A DNA stretch of 64,000 nucleotides, taken from NCBI RefSeq assembly GCF_037975245.1, contig NC_092568.1, forward strand, positions 9,635,501 to 9,699,500, in the 5' to 3' direction. How positions within the stretch are numbered: position 1 is the first letter of the stretch; each line of letters opens with the position of its first letter. A model generated the notes under the pieces. It was not told the origin of the DNA and did not search any database. It saw nothing but the letters and a program-made list of their open reading frames with translations. The translations under genes were made by a program, and so were the position numbers. Positions 47,801 through 60,469 of the stretch are shown piece by piece. Origin of the DNA: Apostichopus japonicus (lineage: Eukaryota > Echinodermata > Holothuroidea > Aspidochirotida > Stichopodidae).

Positions 47801-50800
47801 GAGTATGATTTTGAGAAACGAGTCACAGTAACAATGGCAAACATTGGGTGACTCGTCCGTGACTCGTTCCTTTAAAATTTCAGATCTACGTTCCAGCTAT
47901 ATCTGTGTGTCTGATTTTTGCTGTAACGTTGGGGAATTTCCCTAGTGTCATCTCCTTGATTGAATCAACCAGTACTAACCCACAGTGGAGAGGTAAGTTG
48001 AATATCGAATGTAACGTCGGATTTACTTTACTCAATTTTGAGAGCAGTATCTCGTTCCTTACTTTACATATATGATATTTTGTAAATGTAAAACTTGTTA
48101 TTAAAAGATGAACCTACTATGCTTTACTCCAGGAATGAGATATTAATGGTAAGTCTATGAATGTGATCATGGAAGCTGTTACTTCCTTATTATGATATTG
48201 TTGTTGATTTATAGTTTGATATGGGACTGATTGAGAATGTTTGCTTACCAAAGTCATTGTTGACTTTATTTGGAATTGAATCACTATGCCCACTTTGTTT
48301 GCAGGAATATAGCTTTTCCTCAGTGGTTAAATGATTTTGTACCTTACCAAAAATACACAAAAAAAAATGTAGGTTTCTTGCAGCTGAGTTGCCATGGAAA
48401 CCATTACTAACTCTGCTGTTGCCTGATGCAGTCTTAAAATTTCAACAAATTTATGCAATATTTTTTTTTATAGTAATATATATTTTTTAAATATTATATT
48501 ATTTAAACTATATTATATATGTTATCTCCATAATACAAAATGATACAAGGATGTGGTCCTGACCTGAAGACGGAAACCTGCCAGCGATTCTGTCGAAAAA
48601 AAAAAAATCTTTTGGGCATGGAACATTCTTTTAAAAATGTAAAAATAGCTGTGGCTGTAAATGATGTAATGACATATCAGTCACTTAGTTGGCAGGACAT
48701 ATCTAGAAGAACTGAAGTCACCTACTGCTAATTAAGTCTCTAATTAAGTCTCTTATTACTTCATTCGTTGGGTTAGTTATCCAGTAAAATCAAATTTATT
48801 CACACTTTTTTTTTTTCTTATCTTATCTTGCATTTTACATTTCCAACATGGTCAAACATTCTTCTTTTTGTATTAATAAAAGTCAGTGAAATATTCTAAT
48901 GGTATATTTTTTTCTTCAATTAATAGATATCTTTATTTCTGTCACATTATAATTGGATCTCTTTTTCTCTTTCAATTTTCTAGACACCTTCTTCACTCCA
49001 GTTGTTTGTTTCCTTTTTTTCAATTTCTGGGATTTTCTCGGCCGAACGTCATCCTTCCTTCAAATAGTAAGTACTCTGGTGATCTCTTCCTTTTATTACC
49101 TCAAATTAATTAATTTCCGAATTAAGCAAAATATCTGGTAAATCTGGTGAAGTATTTGCTTTCATACAACACACATTATTGTGTACCGTGCAGATTGACA
49201 AGAAGGAGCATTGCTTATAGTGTGGTGCAAGTCGAGAGGTCTCTGTAAATCTGCTGCAGTGCTCATGACATTTAGCAGTAAATAAATAGTTTGTAGTAAT
49301 AATAATTTTTTTTAACACTGTAATAATGAAAGAAAACCAATAAAACATTTTGGTGGTGCCCCGGATTCAGCCTAAACAATAACAGATTTTGGAAATTAAC
49401 ATAATCCAACAGTTTATTTAGGGTAAAGAGTGATGGGTGTGGTGGGGGAGCAGGGTGGGGGGGGGGCTTATTAAGCTTTTAAAATGTCGAAAATCCGGCG
49501 GAGAATTTGGTCACATCCCTAAAAAAAATTGATGTGCATGTGGCTGGATAATGTCGTATTTATATATCTACATCCTTGTGCGTATGAAGGAACATTAGAC
49601 ATTCTCCATTACAAGATATAAACATTGTAAAGAAAATATCTTAAGAGTTGAAACACATACTTCAACTATGATGTCATTGTTAGACTTGATCAAGTCTTCA
49701 GTGTTGTGTGTGAAGGAGCATTAAATCTGTCATATCTCCCGAATGGAACCAGATTTTTCTTAGCTGTTTTGGGGAATTTGTTCATGACAGTTTTCAAATA
49801 GATGAATGATGATGGTGTCTCGGTAAACGACTAAACTCTCGACCCTATGTCCGTTTTTCCCTCATAGCCGTCTGAGAAGCATATGGGAATCCTAGCTGTG
49901 TTAGCAATCTCGAGGCTCGCCTTCTATCCCCTTTTTGCGTTTTGTAACATCATTCCAAGAGATAATACAGATGTCTACTTTAAACACGACGCTTTTCCAA
50001 TGGTCTTTGTCAGTTTACTTGGCTGTTCCAATGGTTATCTAGGAAGCCTTTGTGTCATGTACGGACCCAAGTGAGTATTAACTTTTGGTCTCTTTTAGTC
50101 AGTTCCCAAATTTGCATTTTTGCAGGCCTGTGAGGAAAGGTAATACTAATACTAATAAATGTCTCGGTGACGAAAAATGCCAAATGATGATAATCAAATG
50201 GATACTATTTTAATCTTTGCTTTATGATTAAAATTTGGGAATTGGCTTAACTTTGATTAAGCGTAAAGTTACTTTGGTATTAACCATTGGTTGGTTTCGT
50301 AAATTTGACAACTCAATACAAAAGCTGTACTTGGTGTCGCATCATGATCTTTGCTCCCATACTCAAGTTTTAAAGTTAAAGGTAACGGTAAAGTAAACTA
50401 TCAGAACCTACACAAAAGGCTGCGCCAGTGAGCTCTTTGCATTGGGTTGCTTGAAGCTCTTCAAACTCTTATGCTAAACGTTTACCAAACTAAAATTCAA
50501 AGGAACACTGCAAGTGATGAGATTTGATACACCGTCTTAGGTTGTATCTCTAATTTTAAGTTAATTAATAGAGAAACACAGAGGATGAATACTGTGTGTC
50601 ACTGTGAGAGGGACTGATGCTTCCATCCTTAGCAGGATCTTGCTGAGAGGCAAAACTGAAAGGAAAACGGAAAGGATAGATGAAGGCTGGACAGACTGAC
50701 AGATGGACAGACAACTAAATTTATAATAATACTAGTAATCAGCAGTTATATTTACGACGCTTAAGCGACCACAAATGTGGGAGAAACCCGCAAGGGCTTT

Positions 50801-51254
50801 TGGATTACAACTTACACGTCGGGTGGCTTCCAATTCAACCACTTTAACTCAAATTTGGAATCTTTTCAATTGAGAAAGTCATTTCAGAAATTTGATGCAA
50901 TGAACACAATGAATAGAGTAAAAAAAGTGGCTGAACTGATCTAACCAGCTCTCTTGGCTTAAACTCAGCTAATTTTGAATGAGGAGAAGCCAGCATGATG
51001 TAGGTTTTCAAAAATAAGAGCATAATATTTCATTCACTTTCTTGAGTAAATGTTTGGTTATAAAGCAAAATTTGGTTTTTAATTGCAACCTAGAGAAATC
51101 CTTTTTTTTTTTTTTATGTTTTCACTATTTCTTTGGTTTCAGATTGGTAGAACCAGAACATCAGGAAACAGCAGGAGCCATAATGTCATTCTTCTTGGTG
51201 CTTGGATTAGCCATTGGATCTGTGTCAGCTCTCATTGTTATTAACATTATCTAG
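38810..51254 (+). CDS. Equilibrative nucleoside transporter (SLC29 family), complete
   Basis: The coding sequence starts at ATG 38920 in an exon with spliced 5' UTR. Coding exons: 38920-39026, 41113-41200, 42002-42150, 42836-42930, 43969-44019, 44695-44829, 45991-46125, 47141-47208, 47884-47992, 48984-49066, 49868-50070, 51143-51254; all GT-AG and phase-consistent, total 444 residues (family usually 450-475). Family marks: PWN at 56-58 ending TM1; glycosylation sequons N74-D-T and N81-I-T in the large TM1-2 loop; TM5 signature FGLAGVFPKEFTHA then GQG from 174; a cytosolic TM6-7 loop around 240-276; FNFWDFLGR at 325-333; R356-x2-F-x-P361. The fold predicts 11 membrane helices for facilitated nucleoside uptake. 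The N-terminal DELATLL is an acidic dileucine motif, as in lysosomal ENT3, so endolysosomal location is possible. ENT1/2/3 subtype cannot be set by eye. No AATAAA was seen soon after the stop; ATTAAA occurs at 51714 and 52569. Confidence 0.95.
40168..40913 (-). mobile_element. hAT-type MITE in intron 1 of the transporter
   Basis: 746 bp with ends CATGGGCGTCAACAGGT and (inverse) CATGGGCGTCAGCAGGT, flanked by the perfect but low-complexity duplication gggggagg (40160-40167 and 40914-40921). It contains the shared GC-rich core on the minus strand (about 40830-40870). Confidence 0.85.
43181..43433. mobile_element. Fold-back MITE with TA duplication in intron 4 of the transporter
   Basis: About 65-bp imperfect inverted repeats (left from caccgatgcttgatcaagtc, right mirrored to acttgatcaagtattcggtgg) with TA on each side (43179-43180 and 43434-43435), as in Tc1/mariner MITEs. 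Each arm contains the palindrome cttgatcaag. Related single arms lie at about 39330-39370 and 49660-49705 in other introns. Confidence 0.75.
44272..44329. repeat. 22-bp perfect hairpin with poly-T loop, intron 5
   Basis: Arms 44272-44293 (tttcatttggaagtaacaca and on) and 44308-44329 are exact reverse complements around a T-run of 14. Confidence 0.95.
45791..46030 (+). repeat. Triplicated intron-exon junction of transporter exon 7
   Basis: Three head-to-tail copies start at 45791, 45884 and 45990, each beginning gtcat(t/a)(a/c/t)atc(g/a)atat. Each of the first two ends with the pyrimidine tract and acceptor tctctatttttacag. Only the third continues into the true exon 7 reading frame. The acceptor ending at 45884 is therefore a decoy 106 nt upstream of the real one. 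Confidence 0.9.
46672..46965. repeat. ATTC/ATTT microsatellite in intron 7
   Basis: About 290 bp of degenerate (TTCA)n with interspersed tttag. Confidence 0.95.
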
Positions 51255-54200
51255 CCTACCAATGGAATTGCTGTAGCACCATGAACCTAGCCTTCACACC
51301 AGTAATATCCATAAAAACATTTATACCAAGAGAGCTATATATATATGTGTGTGTGTGCATGTTCAAACTATGTAGAAATTTGCATGAAGAACAGAAAGAT
51401 TTGAGTTTTTAATATCACTGCTGAATTTAATTAATTTCATTTAATCAAATTGGAAAAGAAGGAAATGTCATTTTTAAAATCAGTCAGTTTCCCATTGCTG
51501 ATAAAGTTACTTGTTTATTGATATTTAGGCTTTCATTTCCGCCTGTATTTCACCAGGCCGATCTTCGATTGCAGAGAAGTATGCATATATACCTACATAT
51601 GTAGTCTCTATTGACACAGAGTACCAGCTGTTTAATATACAGGTATTCATACTCTTTTATTAGGAGGCTATTACAAACCGTTTTAACTGAATTGCCAATC
51701 ATTATTTCGTTTTATTAAATCATTCTTGAATGCCGGTAATCATTAATGTGCAGGCTACGACTACTGCTGGTAGGCTCTGCTGTGCAGGCTTTTTAGTTTA
51801 TATTTGGGTTGCAGAGGACTAAATATTATACAATTCAATTGAATTTTTGCACTACTGGAGGTCCGTTGTGTGCAATCTTTATATCACAAAAGTTAGTCAC
51901 TATCTTCTAGCATGGTCAGGCTCGTGGATTAAGATTATGCCGGACCATGGGTCATAAATTGTTTGGGGGGGGGGCTCCTTTTCCCCTATGACTGATGACA
52001 TTTCCATCAAAGTAACCTTTCTCTGGATTTCATTTTTGCAAAGACATCAATGATGTCCTGAAAGTCGATGTCTTATGTCAAATCCAATTCAGCATGAGCA
52101 TCTGTATGCGAGGTTATTTATCCAGCGTTGTCGGTTCCCCCCCCCCTCCCCAAAGTGCTGTTATGTTGTATTTCTAGTACCTCTGTTAATAATTGTGACG
52201 TAACAGGAAGTAGCCAGAGTTAAAAATGTGCGCCCTGGCGTGGGTGGTCGGGAATGAATGATCCATTGATACATACACTCGACACGTGTGAATCTATCTG
52301 CCCGTTGCTTGAAGCCCATGTCAATTTGCAGGAAATTTACCTATGTGCGGGGCTGTGGCTTAATATTGCCCATGCAATAACCCTACACTGAGATTATTAG
52401 AAGGTATCTGGGCGACCGGTAGTGACTAGAACCTGCAGGCTATGACAAGCTATTTGGAATGTTTTTTGTAAGTTTTTTCATGTCTAGGCTATTACAAACT
52501 ATTGTTGCTGTTGGTAGTCAACCTTATGTAGGCTATTATAAGTTGGTAACTACAAAAGTGCAGACTATATTAAAGCTGTATGGGATGTTTGTAGTTACGA
52601 CAACAGTGTAGACTATGATAAGCTATTGAGGTATTAAAGTGGGTGTTTAGGGGCATTATCTTACACTGAAATGTATTATAGATGATTTTATTGTATTACA
52701 TGGCTTGAATAACTATCAATTGTTTTTTATCAACTGCCTACTCTAGAATTCTCTGCAAATATTCGCCATGAGTGAGGGCAAATGTGAAATAGAAATACAC
52801 ATTCAAATTTTTTAATAGTAGATAAAACTTATTGACCTAGCATATTTATGACACATACTTCTGGGCTGCAGTTTTTCTTGTCAACCAAGTAGCCTCATCA
52901 GCAGGTAATGACAGAATGTTAGACGAGAAAGATTTAACAACAGTGTTTATTTCAGTTTTATGGGACAAAGCACTTCTTAAATATGTTCATGAATTTGGAA
53001 GTGCAACAAGATTGTTTAATGTAACTAGCAGTGTAAACCAGGGCTCGGAACCAGTGCTGCTGGGCACCTGTGCCTGAGAAAGGGCTGTATACAGTGTCTA
53101 GGAAGGGCAGCCGTGGATTGGTTACGGTAAATTGTTTATTCTATTCAATATAGGGTTAGTTAGCTTCATAAGTCCAGTTTTGTATCCAAAGAATTATTAG
53201 AAATAGGCCACAAATTTTTAGTTTTATAATTGTCTGTCTGTTGTCTGTGATAAAAATTTTAAAGAGTCTTTGAAAATGTTATCAACTTGTTGGTGAAACA
53301 TTCCTAGGTGTTACCGTAACAATGAAATGGAACAATGAAAAAGAAGAGATTTTTGGATGTGGATTATAGTGGTTAGGGAAAGAAGAATGAGGTTGGAGGA
53401 GAGATGCATTTTGAATATGGGTATTTAGTAGAAATTCTAGAAGGTAGGCTGAGCTGAGAGGCTTTTGGTGAACAATGGGTGGTAGGGAACAGATGGGGGA
53501 CAGGGCGTCAAAGTTTTAGTTATACTATCATTGAACGTAAGCTGTCATTCACTCAGAAGACTATGCCTGATCTCATAATGAGATATCTCATTTGATGAGT
53601 CTTACATCTAATTGGAGAAACATTCACCAATTTTGTGACAAAAAAAATTAAATTTTGATGAGGTGAAATTTGTGGTGTAGCAAGATTCAACTCAGGGTGT
53701 CACAGAGGAAAGACAGGGTATAGTATGGTTCTTTGGTGGCAAGGGTTTGCAAAACTTACCAAGAAGGGACCATTTTATTGACTCTAGTGAGGATCGATTC
53801 AATCTTCTAGATATATGCCCCCATCTATACATGAATTCTTGATTCACAATCTCAGTCGTTGGATTCTGCTAGCATTCAGTGATGGATTGTATTATTTTGG
53901 TTATTTTCTCATTTTTAAGGTCTTCAATGTTTTCTGTATATATTTTGTATAGTCATTAGTGGTTTTAGTGTAGTCGGAGGTCTGTTGGTTTCTTAATTGG
54001 TCTTTTCCTTTCTTCTTCTTTGAATTATTGTTGTTGAGTGGAGGCAGGGAGAGAGAAGGTACAGGGATGGATAAGGATAGAACCATTGGTATGTGACTGT
54101 GTTATTAGTGGTCTCTACCTTTGTATAAAAGGAGCATTGTTAATACATTTTTGAGGTTTTGAATTAGATGGGGTTGTTCCAGTTTGGATATGACCGAGTC

Positions 54201-54576
54201 TGTCTACTGCGTTGTTGTATTGATTTGCCAGGTGATTTGGTAGTTGCTCATAACGGTATGTTGAGTTACACCTCTACACATGAGCATACCATACAAGAGT
54301 TGGTGGTGTCAACCAACCCTCTTCTCCACCTTTTAAGTTACCAATTATAATTTTTTTTTTTTTTTTTTTTGCAAGGTGGTGTAAATATTTATGCACTCAG
54401 GAATATGTTAAACATTATATTTCAGAGTAAGTTCTCTTGTTACCAAAGCCATTTTTTTTTTTATCTCATTATTTTTTATCTCCTCTGCCTATGCTTGTGA
54501 TGAAGTATTATTGATGTTTGTTATTTCTTGCAATGTGAGGGGAAGGGAGAAGGATAAGATACAAGTGTGTTTTGAC
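51255..54576. other. 3' flank of the transporter; no other gene seen
   Basis: Likely includes the transporter 3' UTR. No further exon, SINE or paired transposon ends were recognised. Confidence 0.4.
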
Positions 54577-54944
54577 CAAGGGCGTAGGAACCGGGGGGGG
54601 GCTGGGGGGCGCCAGCCCCCCCAGTGAAAAATGTGGAGGGGCGGAAGTATCATTCCGCCCCCCCGCTTCGCAAGTCAGAAAACCCCTTTTTCATTTCCAA
54701 ATGAGAAAAAAAATCTCATTTGGAGCACCAAATTGCATCTAAGGCCTGGTGAAAATACAAAATTAAGTTTACAAAATGGAGTGGGTGTTGAAGTGTGCTA
54801 TATTGCACCAAATTGCATCTGAGGCTATCTGGAAATGCAAAAAAATCCAAAGGGGAGGGGGACACCCCCTCCCCTTAGACCCCTCCCCCCAGGTCGGTCA
54901 TCAGTCTTCAGCCCCCCACTCAAAAGTACCTTCCTACGCCACTG
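54577..54944 (+). mobile_element. hAT-type MITE, family B, copy 3 (complete)
   Basis: 368 bp from CAAGGGCGTAGGAACC to CCTTCCTACGCCACTG, flanked by the perfect duplication gttttgac (54569-54576 and 54945-54952). This copy best defines family B. Confidence 0.93.
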
Positions 54945-54952
54945 GTTTTGAC

Positions 54953-57900
54953 CCACTATGTTGTTTTCCTTCAACCTTCTGATTACATTTTGTCGATTCT
55001 ATATAACTATAAGTTCAGTTGATTTTTTAATAATTAAAATTTATGTAAATCTTACAAATAAATGCCTGTCTATCACAATTAAAATAAAATACTGCCATGA
55101 GATTACAAACTTAAGGCACTTGAAATATATTTGCCTGTGGTTTTGTTTTCATTTTAGTCTCTTTAATTAAAAAAAAAAAACCACTTGTTTTTTTCAATGT
55201 ATTGTCAAACATCAAAATCAATTGTTAAAATTCAATACATTTCCATATCATGTGGCTTTATTACTTTAAATGTTTCATCCTAATAGATTGGATAGTATCG
55301 ATGCTGCCTCCTAGCATGTACGGAAACCGATTTTGTTCATTTGAATATTAATTAGTAGGGTTCTGATAATTTCAGAAATAACATGATCAAAAAAACGATA
55401 CCATGTTTATCATCAAAATCTGGTATATGTTTGTCTGTCTTAAAAAAGTATTATAAATACCACTTTAGTAAGATCTTTCCCTCTTCTATTCTTTCTCTGT
55501 TGACAAATGTAAATGGAGAGTTAAAAAAAGAAGAAAAAAACATTGCTTAATAAACCTAGTAAATCAAAATTTCTAAAAACACAAGACAAAATACACCAAA
55601 ATTTGAAAGTTTACAAATTTATTGCCATAAATAGGTAAAAGACGGAACTTTTTGTAGGTTACACTAAATATTGCTGTTTTTTACGTCATTATTAAATGCT
55701 TTTCATGTCTGGGTGGACAGTTAATTCATATAGCCGATATATTGATAAACAGAAAATTACCTATATCCTATTGACATGAATGGGAAGAATGGGTAGTAGC
55801 ATTTAGTTGCATAAACTTTGCCACAATTTTGCCATAGAACTTTGCCATAGAACACTAACCTATTAAATTAAGGGTAAGGTAGGGCCTACCAAAGAACAAA
55901 GCCAGTTTTCTTCTAGTCCATGAAAATCCCATCAGAATATAAGATGAGAATCTCATCAGGATATTTGACAAAAATCCCATCAGGATGAAAATGCATGATT
56001 TAAGGATCATCCATATCGGCCCTAAACTTTAAGGACGCTAAAAACCTGCTGACGTTTTTTAAAGTACCTTCCTAGAGTCTCTGATTCTTCATATTGTTAT
56101 ACATTTCCAGATATAGAGGAGGGTTCAATTTGAGGCAGACATGTTTCAATAAAGCAAAATGATAGCTTTGAGGGTGACCATAAAGTGCTTGATGAAATCC
56201 GAGCACCAGTGACCGTTATTTGACCATCTAGCATATCAATCAGGTCATCAACACTGATGACCTTTAACCTTCAATAGGTTCGCAAGGAAAAACTAAACCG
56301 TTACTTTTAAATTTGTGGGAAACAGAACTTTTCTGCACGATGAACGCAGAAATTGAGTGTACTCAAATTGGTTGTGATATTAAACCACATAAATCGTTTA
56401 CAAGTCCAGTGGCATGCGCAGGACATCAAAGGTGGGAGGGCCAAATTCAAAATGTTCCTGACTAATTAGGGTTGGGTCTTGAACCTTAATGGAAGGGTCA
56501 GAGACAAATGAAGGATTTTATAAAGGAGGGGGCACTGCCCTAGTGTCATTGAAGCCAACTCCAATGTAAGGGGGGTTCTGGGGCTCCTCCCACAGAGAAA
56601 AATAAAGAAACTAGTACCTCAAAAGTCATGTGGTGCATTGAGGCATATTAAGATTATAAATTAGGTTCTATATTAGTGGATCTAAATACAAGGTTGTGTT
56701 AATAAATACTTTGTGTCAGGTTGAAGATAAAAGAGGGGGAAGGCTTCACCCATATTGGTGGTCTTATTCCTTCCTTACTTGATTGACTATGGGAGGTTGG
56801 GCATACCCCCATCCACCTCCTCCCCGCTTTGGGCATGCCAATGGTTTAGTCAATATCGCAGAACTGCCAGCCATATTGTGGGGGTTTCCCATTCTCAGAT
56901 TATGACATGAGCTGATCTGAATATTAAATACAAGACATGCCAAAAAACACAGCTTTAACATTCGTTTCTTCGATAGTATTACACAAACATATTCCAACTC
57001 GGTAGATGATTAACTCGAACAACACCCCACATGCTTTACACAAACACTTTGGAGTAAACAAAAGAAAAAATAGTTGAATTAGCAACATGCGGCAAATCAT
57101 CATTAGCGTCGGTAAAACACACTTACTTTATTCCCTGATATTTTACATGCAATGTATACAGCTAGGCTTAAAATGAAAGTTTGATAGGACTTATGAAATA
57201 TAGACAGTATTTAAAATTAACAGGCCTTGTTTTTATTTAAATGAAATTTACAAAGTAAAACTCCATTGTGAGCATTTTGCTACAAAAATATTAATTTGTG
57301 TCGATAGTGTTAAAAGCATGGCCTTTTGCGACACCTGGGACGGAGAGAATTGAGGTAAGGCGAGGTGTTGACAAGCACCAGCCTTGCAAGAATAAATTAC
57401 TGATTGGAGGTATTAAAACAATTGTATAGCACATTGGAGTCTAATTTATCAATTTTTATTGATTGAATTAATTTTTAACCACACTTTACTCAGCATTCAG
57501 TGACTGAAACAATATTGAAGGTGAAAATTCAACGGATTACAATAATATGATAGGTATATGATAACCTGGGTGATACATCCATCCACAACTAACCAATCAT
57601 AAAAACAATGTTAATAAGTACACAAGATTAATAGGCCAATCACAACACTGCATGACAGATAAAACAAAAGCTTGATACATTTCTGAAAGACGATGATCGC
57701 CAGTCCAATAGAGTATCCGATGTGTTCCAAAAACAGTAAAGGATTTAAAGCAACATCTGCAGTTGTTGCATCCTTACAAATAATGCTAGAAAGAGGGTTT
57801 TACACAGCTTGATAGTATTAGCTATGTTAACTGTGTTAAAAGTGTTAACTGTACTTGAAAGTGTTAGTTGAAGATGCATAGTGGGATTGAAGAGTGAACA

Positions 57901-60237
57901 CTGCCAAAGGTCATTTGATGATCAATTTTTTAGCATAGTTACGAGCACAGTTTTAAGACTGCCTCCTTTTAATTTACTAGTGAACACAGAAATCATCCCA
58001 ACATTAATGAATAACATGCCAAATAGATATTCCAGGAAGTGTCACAAGAAAAAGAACCTGTCAAAACATGTTTCATGCAATTAACTAGTAATGTAGTCAT
58101 GAAAGATATTAACCAATTCTAAATAAACCAAACAATTTTACAAAGTGTAACTAATCTAGTTGAATAATCATCCTAAATCATTGCAAATATTGCCAACACG
58201 ATCCTGAGTTACGTTGTAAAAGAAAATGAAAAAGGATAAAAAAACAGTAACAAATTAATGAAGTACCAAATAAATAAGATCAAAGCTGGATTAAAATATT
58301 ATTTTGGAACAAGGTCTTGGACGTATATAGTATTAAATTAACGAGTCCATGTTGGCCTTCAAACAGCACCTTTTTTTTCACAGCGCACGCAACTTTCTGT
58401 TAATGAAGGAAAATGGTACCTGCGTGAGTGCAATATAATCTGTGAAGATTATACAATCAAAATAAAACAAAACTGTTAGCAAACTGCTTATCCACTAAAG
58501 AGCCTGTGTAAGAGAATGTGTAAAAGTAAGTTAGCCTGACGTTTCGATCCTAGCAGGATCTTCTTCAGAGGCTGAATGGATTATATATACAGTGATAACA
58601 ATACAAATAGAACAGAAACATATTCCCTGCATATAAATGGTTACCAGTTCATGTACCAGGTAAAAGGTTACCAGTTCATTCTAGGCAGGGTAGAAGGGGG
58701 GTGCTAAGGTTGTGAGGAGACAGGTAAGCGAGGAACGAAGTAAATTATCCTGGATCTCAATTAATGTCAAAGGACCAGAAAGAAACATTGGCTTGGAGCA
58801 AAGGTCAAGAGAGAACCAAAATCTAGCTAGTGTTAGGTGTTCAAGCCTAAGGCCTTAAGGGCCCACATAAACAATATTAACTGCAAGACTATTTTTTATA
58901 TTGGTCAGACTGAAACCTTTTTTGCGGGATGGATTTGCTCTGTGTGCCAAAATCCTGTCTAATGACCACTATATAACAAAATGATGGGGAAAATGAAAAA
59001 CATATCAGTCTTGACATAAATATTGTTACTGTACAATCTGTTTAAACTTCTGAAGGTTGTGAAAAACTTCAAAGCTGCTTTTATACGTCCAAAGATTTCT
59101 CGCTGAAACAAACCCAGATGCACAAATTGAAATAAACGACCAATGTTGTCGAGATACATTAGATGGGCGAGAAAGAATATTGAGAGAAAGAATATTTCAA
59201 ATTTTGAAGAATACATGGAATTACTAAAGTAAGAAAAAGGTTTTTTTTTGTGTTCCTTTTCATTAACTAAACCTATTCTTATGAAATAAACTAAACTCTA
59301 GCCTCATTAGTTTTCTTGGATTGTGAAACCTTGTTTTTTTTATATACATTTATATACTTTTAAAGCTATTTTTATTTCTCTTTTTTTTCCACAGTCCTTT
59401 AAATATATATTACATTTTTCCTCTAAGAAATGTTTGACATGTTGTTATTGTCACTTCACTTCAAGTTAAAGGGTGTGAGAGACTCGCGCAAAAAGAAAGG
59501 TCTAATGCCGGTAATCTGACCAAGTTTCCAATGAGGTGTAACAGAAGTGTTAGACACCACCATCGATCCCAGAAAATACACACACAGCTTGCTACCGTCG
59601 GTAATTAGATACTAGTGTACAGTCACAGCTGCGGTCAATACCCACAACACAGTGTACAAACGATACAGCTATGGACATCTCAGGTCCAGCTCAAGATAAC
59701 AAGGTATCACGTTTCATTATTGTCTTAATTTTATTGCGACAAGCAGAAAATCTTCACTTGCAAGCAACGGAAAGTTAACCTTTCAGAGAGCGGCACGCGA
59801 TTTGGGGCGAGTCTTCAATGCCTTTAAAGGAAGAGTCGAGTCACTATCAGGGAATTTGAAGTCTGGAGTATTATTTTTATGGGGAATAACATGTCGCTAT
59901 TAAACCTGACCTTTGTCCTACCAATAACGAAAGCAACTTTCTTTCTTTTCTACACATCTTAACTTACTGCTGTATAGTAGTTAATACCAAAACCAAATAA
60001 AAAATGACGAAAAATAAATTAGAATTGACTGTTTTTGGTTATCACAACCATTTCTTTATAAATATTAACCCATACGAAAAATAAATAGACTAAATTTTTA
60101 ATTCAGTTGCGGTGCGCCTTAAACAAGGTACATTGCACAGCTCTAATAGATAGTATATTTCATTACTAAATACCAACAGAATGACTGACAGACAAACTGA
60201 CAGAAAGATATATATATATATGTATACAATTCAATTC
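54953..60237. other. No gene seen; between convergent genes
   Basis: About 5.3 kb. A solitary hAT-like end at 56407 (cagtggcatgcgcagga) has only a weak partner near 56837. The 3' UTR of the ankyrin gene probably reaches into the right part. A repeat-like phrase (gatcctagcaggatcttctt) lies near 58550. Confidence 0.35.
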
Positions 60238-60436
60238 AAATGTTACGTTACACAAGCGGTTACTTCACCAGAGGTTACATTCACCCAGCGGTTACTATGT
60301 TCCACTATAGATTACATTATACCAGAAGACATGTCAGACCAGGGGTTACCTTACACCAGAGGTTAAGTTACACCAGAGGTTAAGTTACACCAGACTTTAA
60401 CACAACACCAGATTTTAACAGTACATCATCGGTTAC
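60238..60436 (+). repeat. Degenerate minisatellite next to the ankyrin gene stop codon
   Basis: About ten units of 16-20 bp around the phrase ttacaccagaggttaagt, most regular at 60340-60395. It lies in the presumed 3' UTR of the minus-strand gene. Confidence 0.85.
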
Positions 60437-60469
60437 GTAAGATCTGAGGTACTTGAAGTACTTGATATG

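Noticed and set aside
56407..56845. Element between cagtggcatgcgca and tgggcatgccaatg
   Set aside because: The inverse ends match only partly and the flanks (tacaagtc and gtttagtc) share only four of eight bases.
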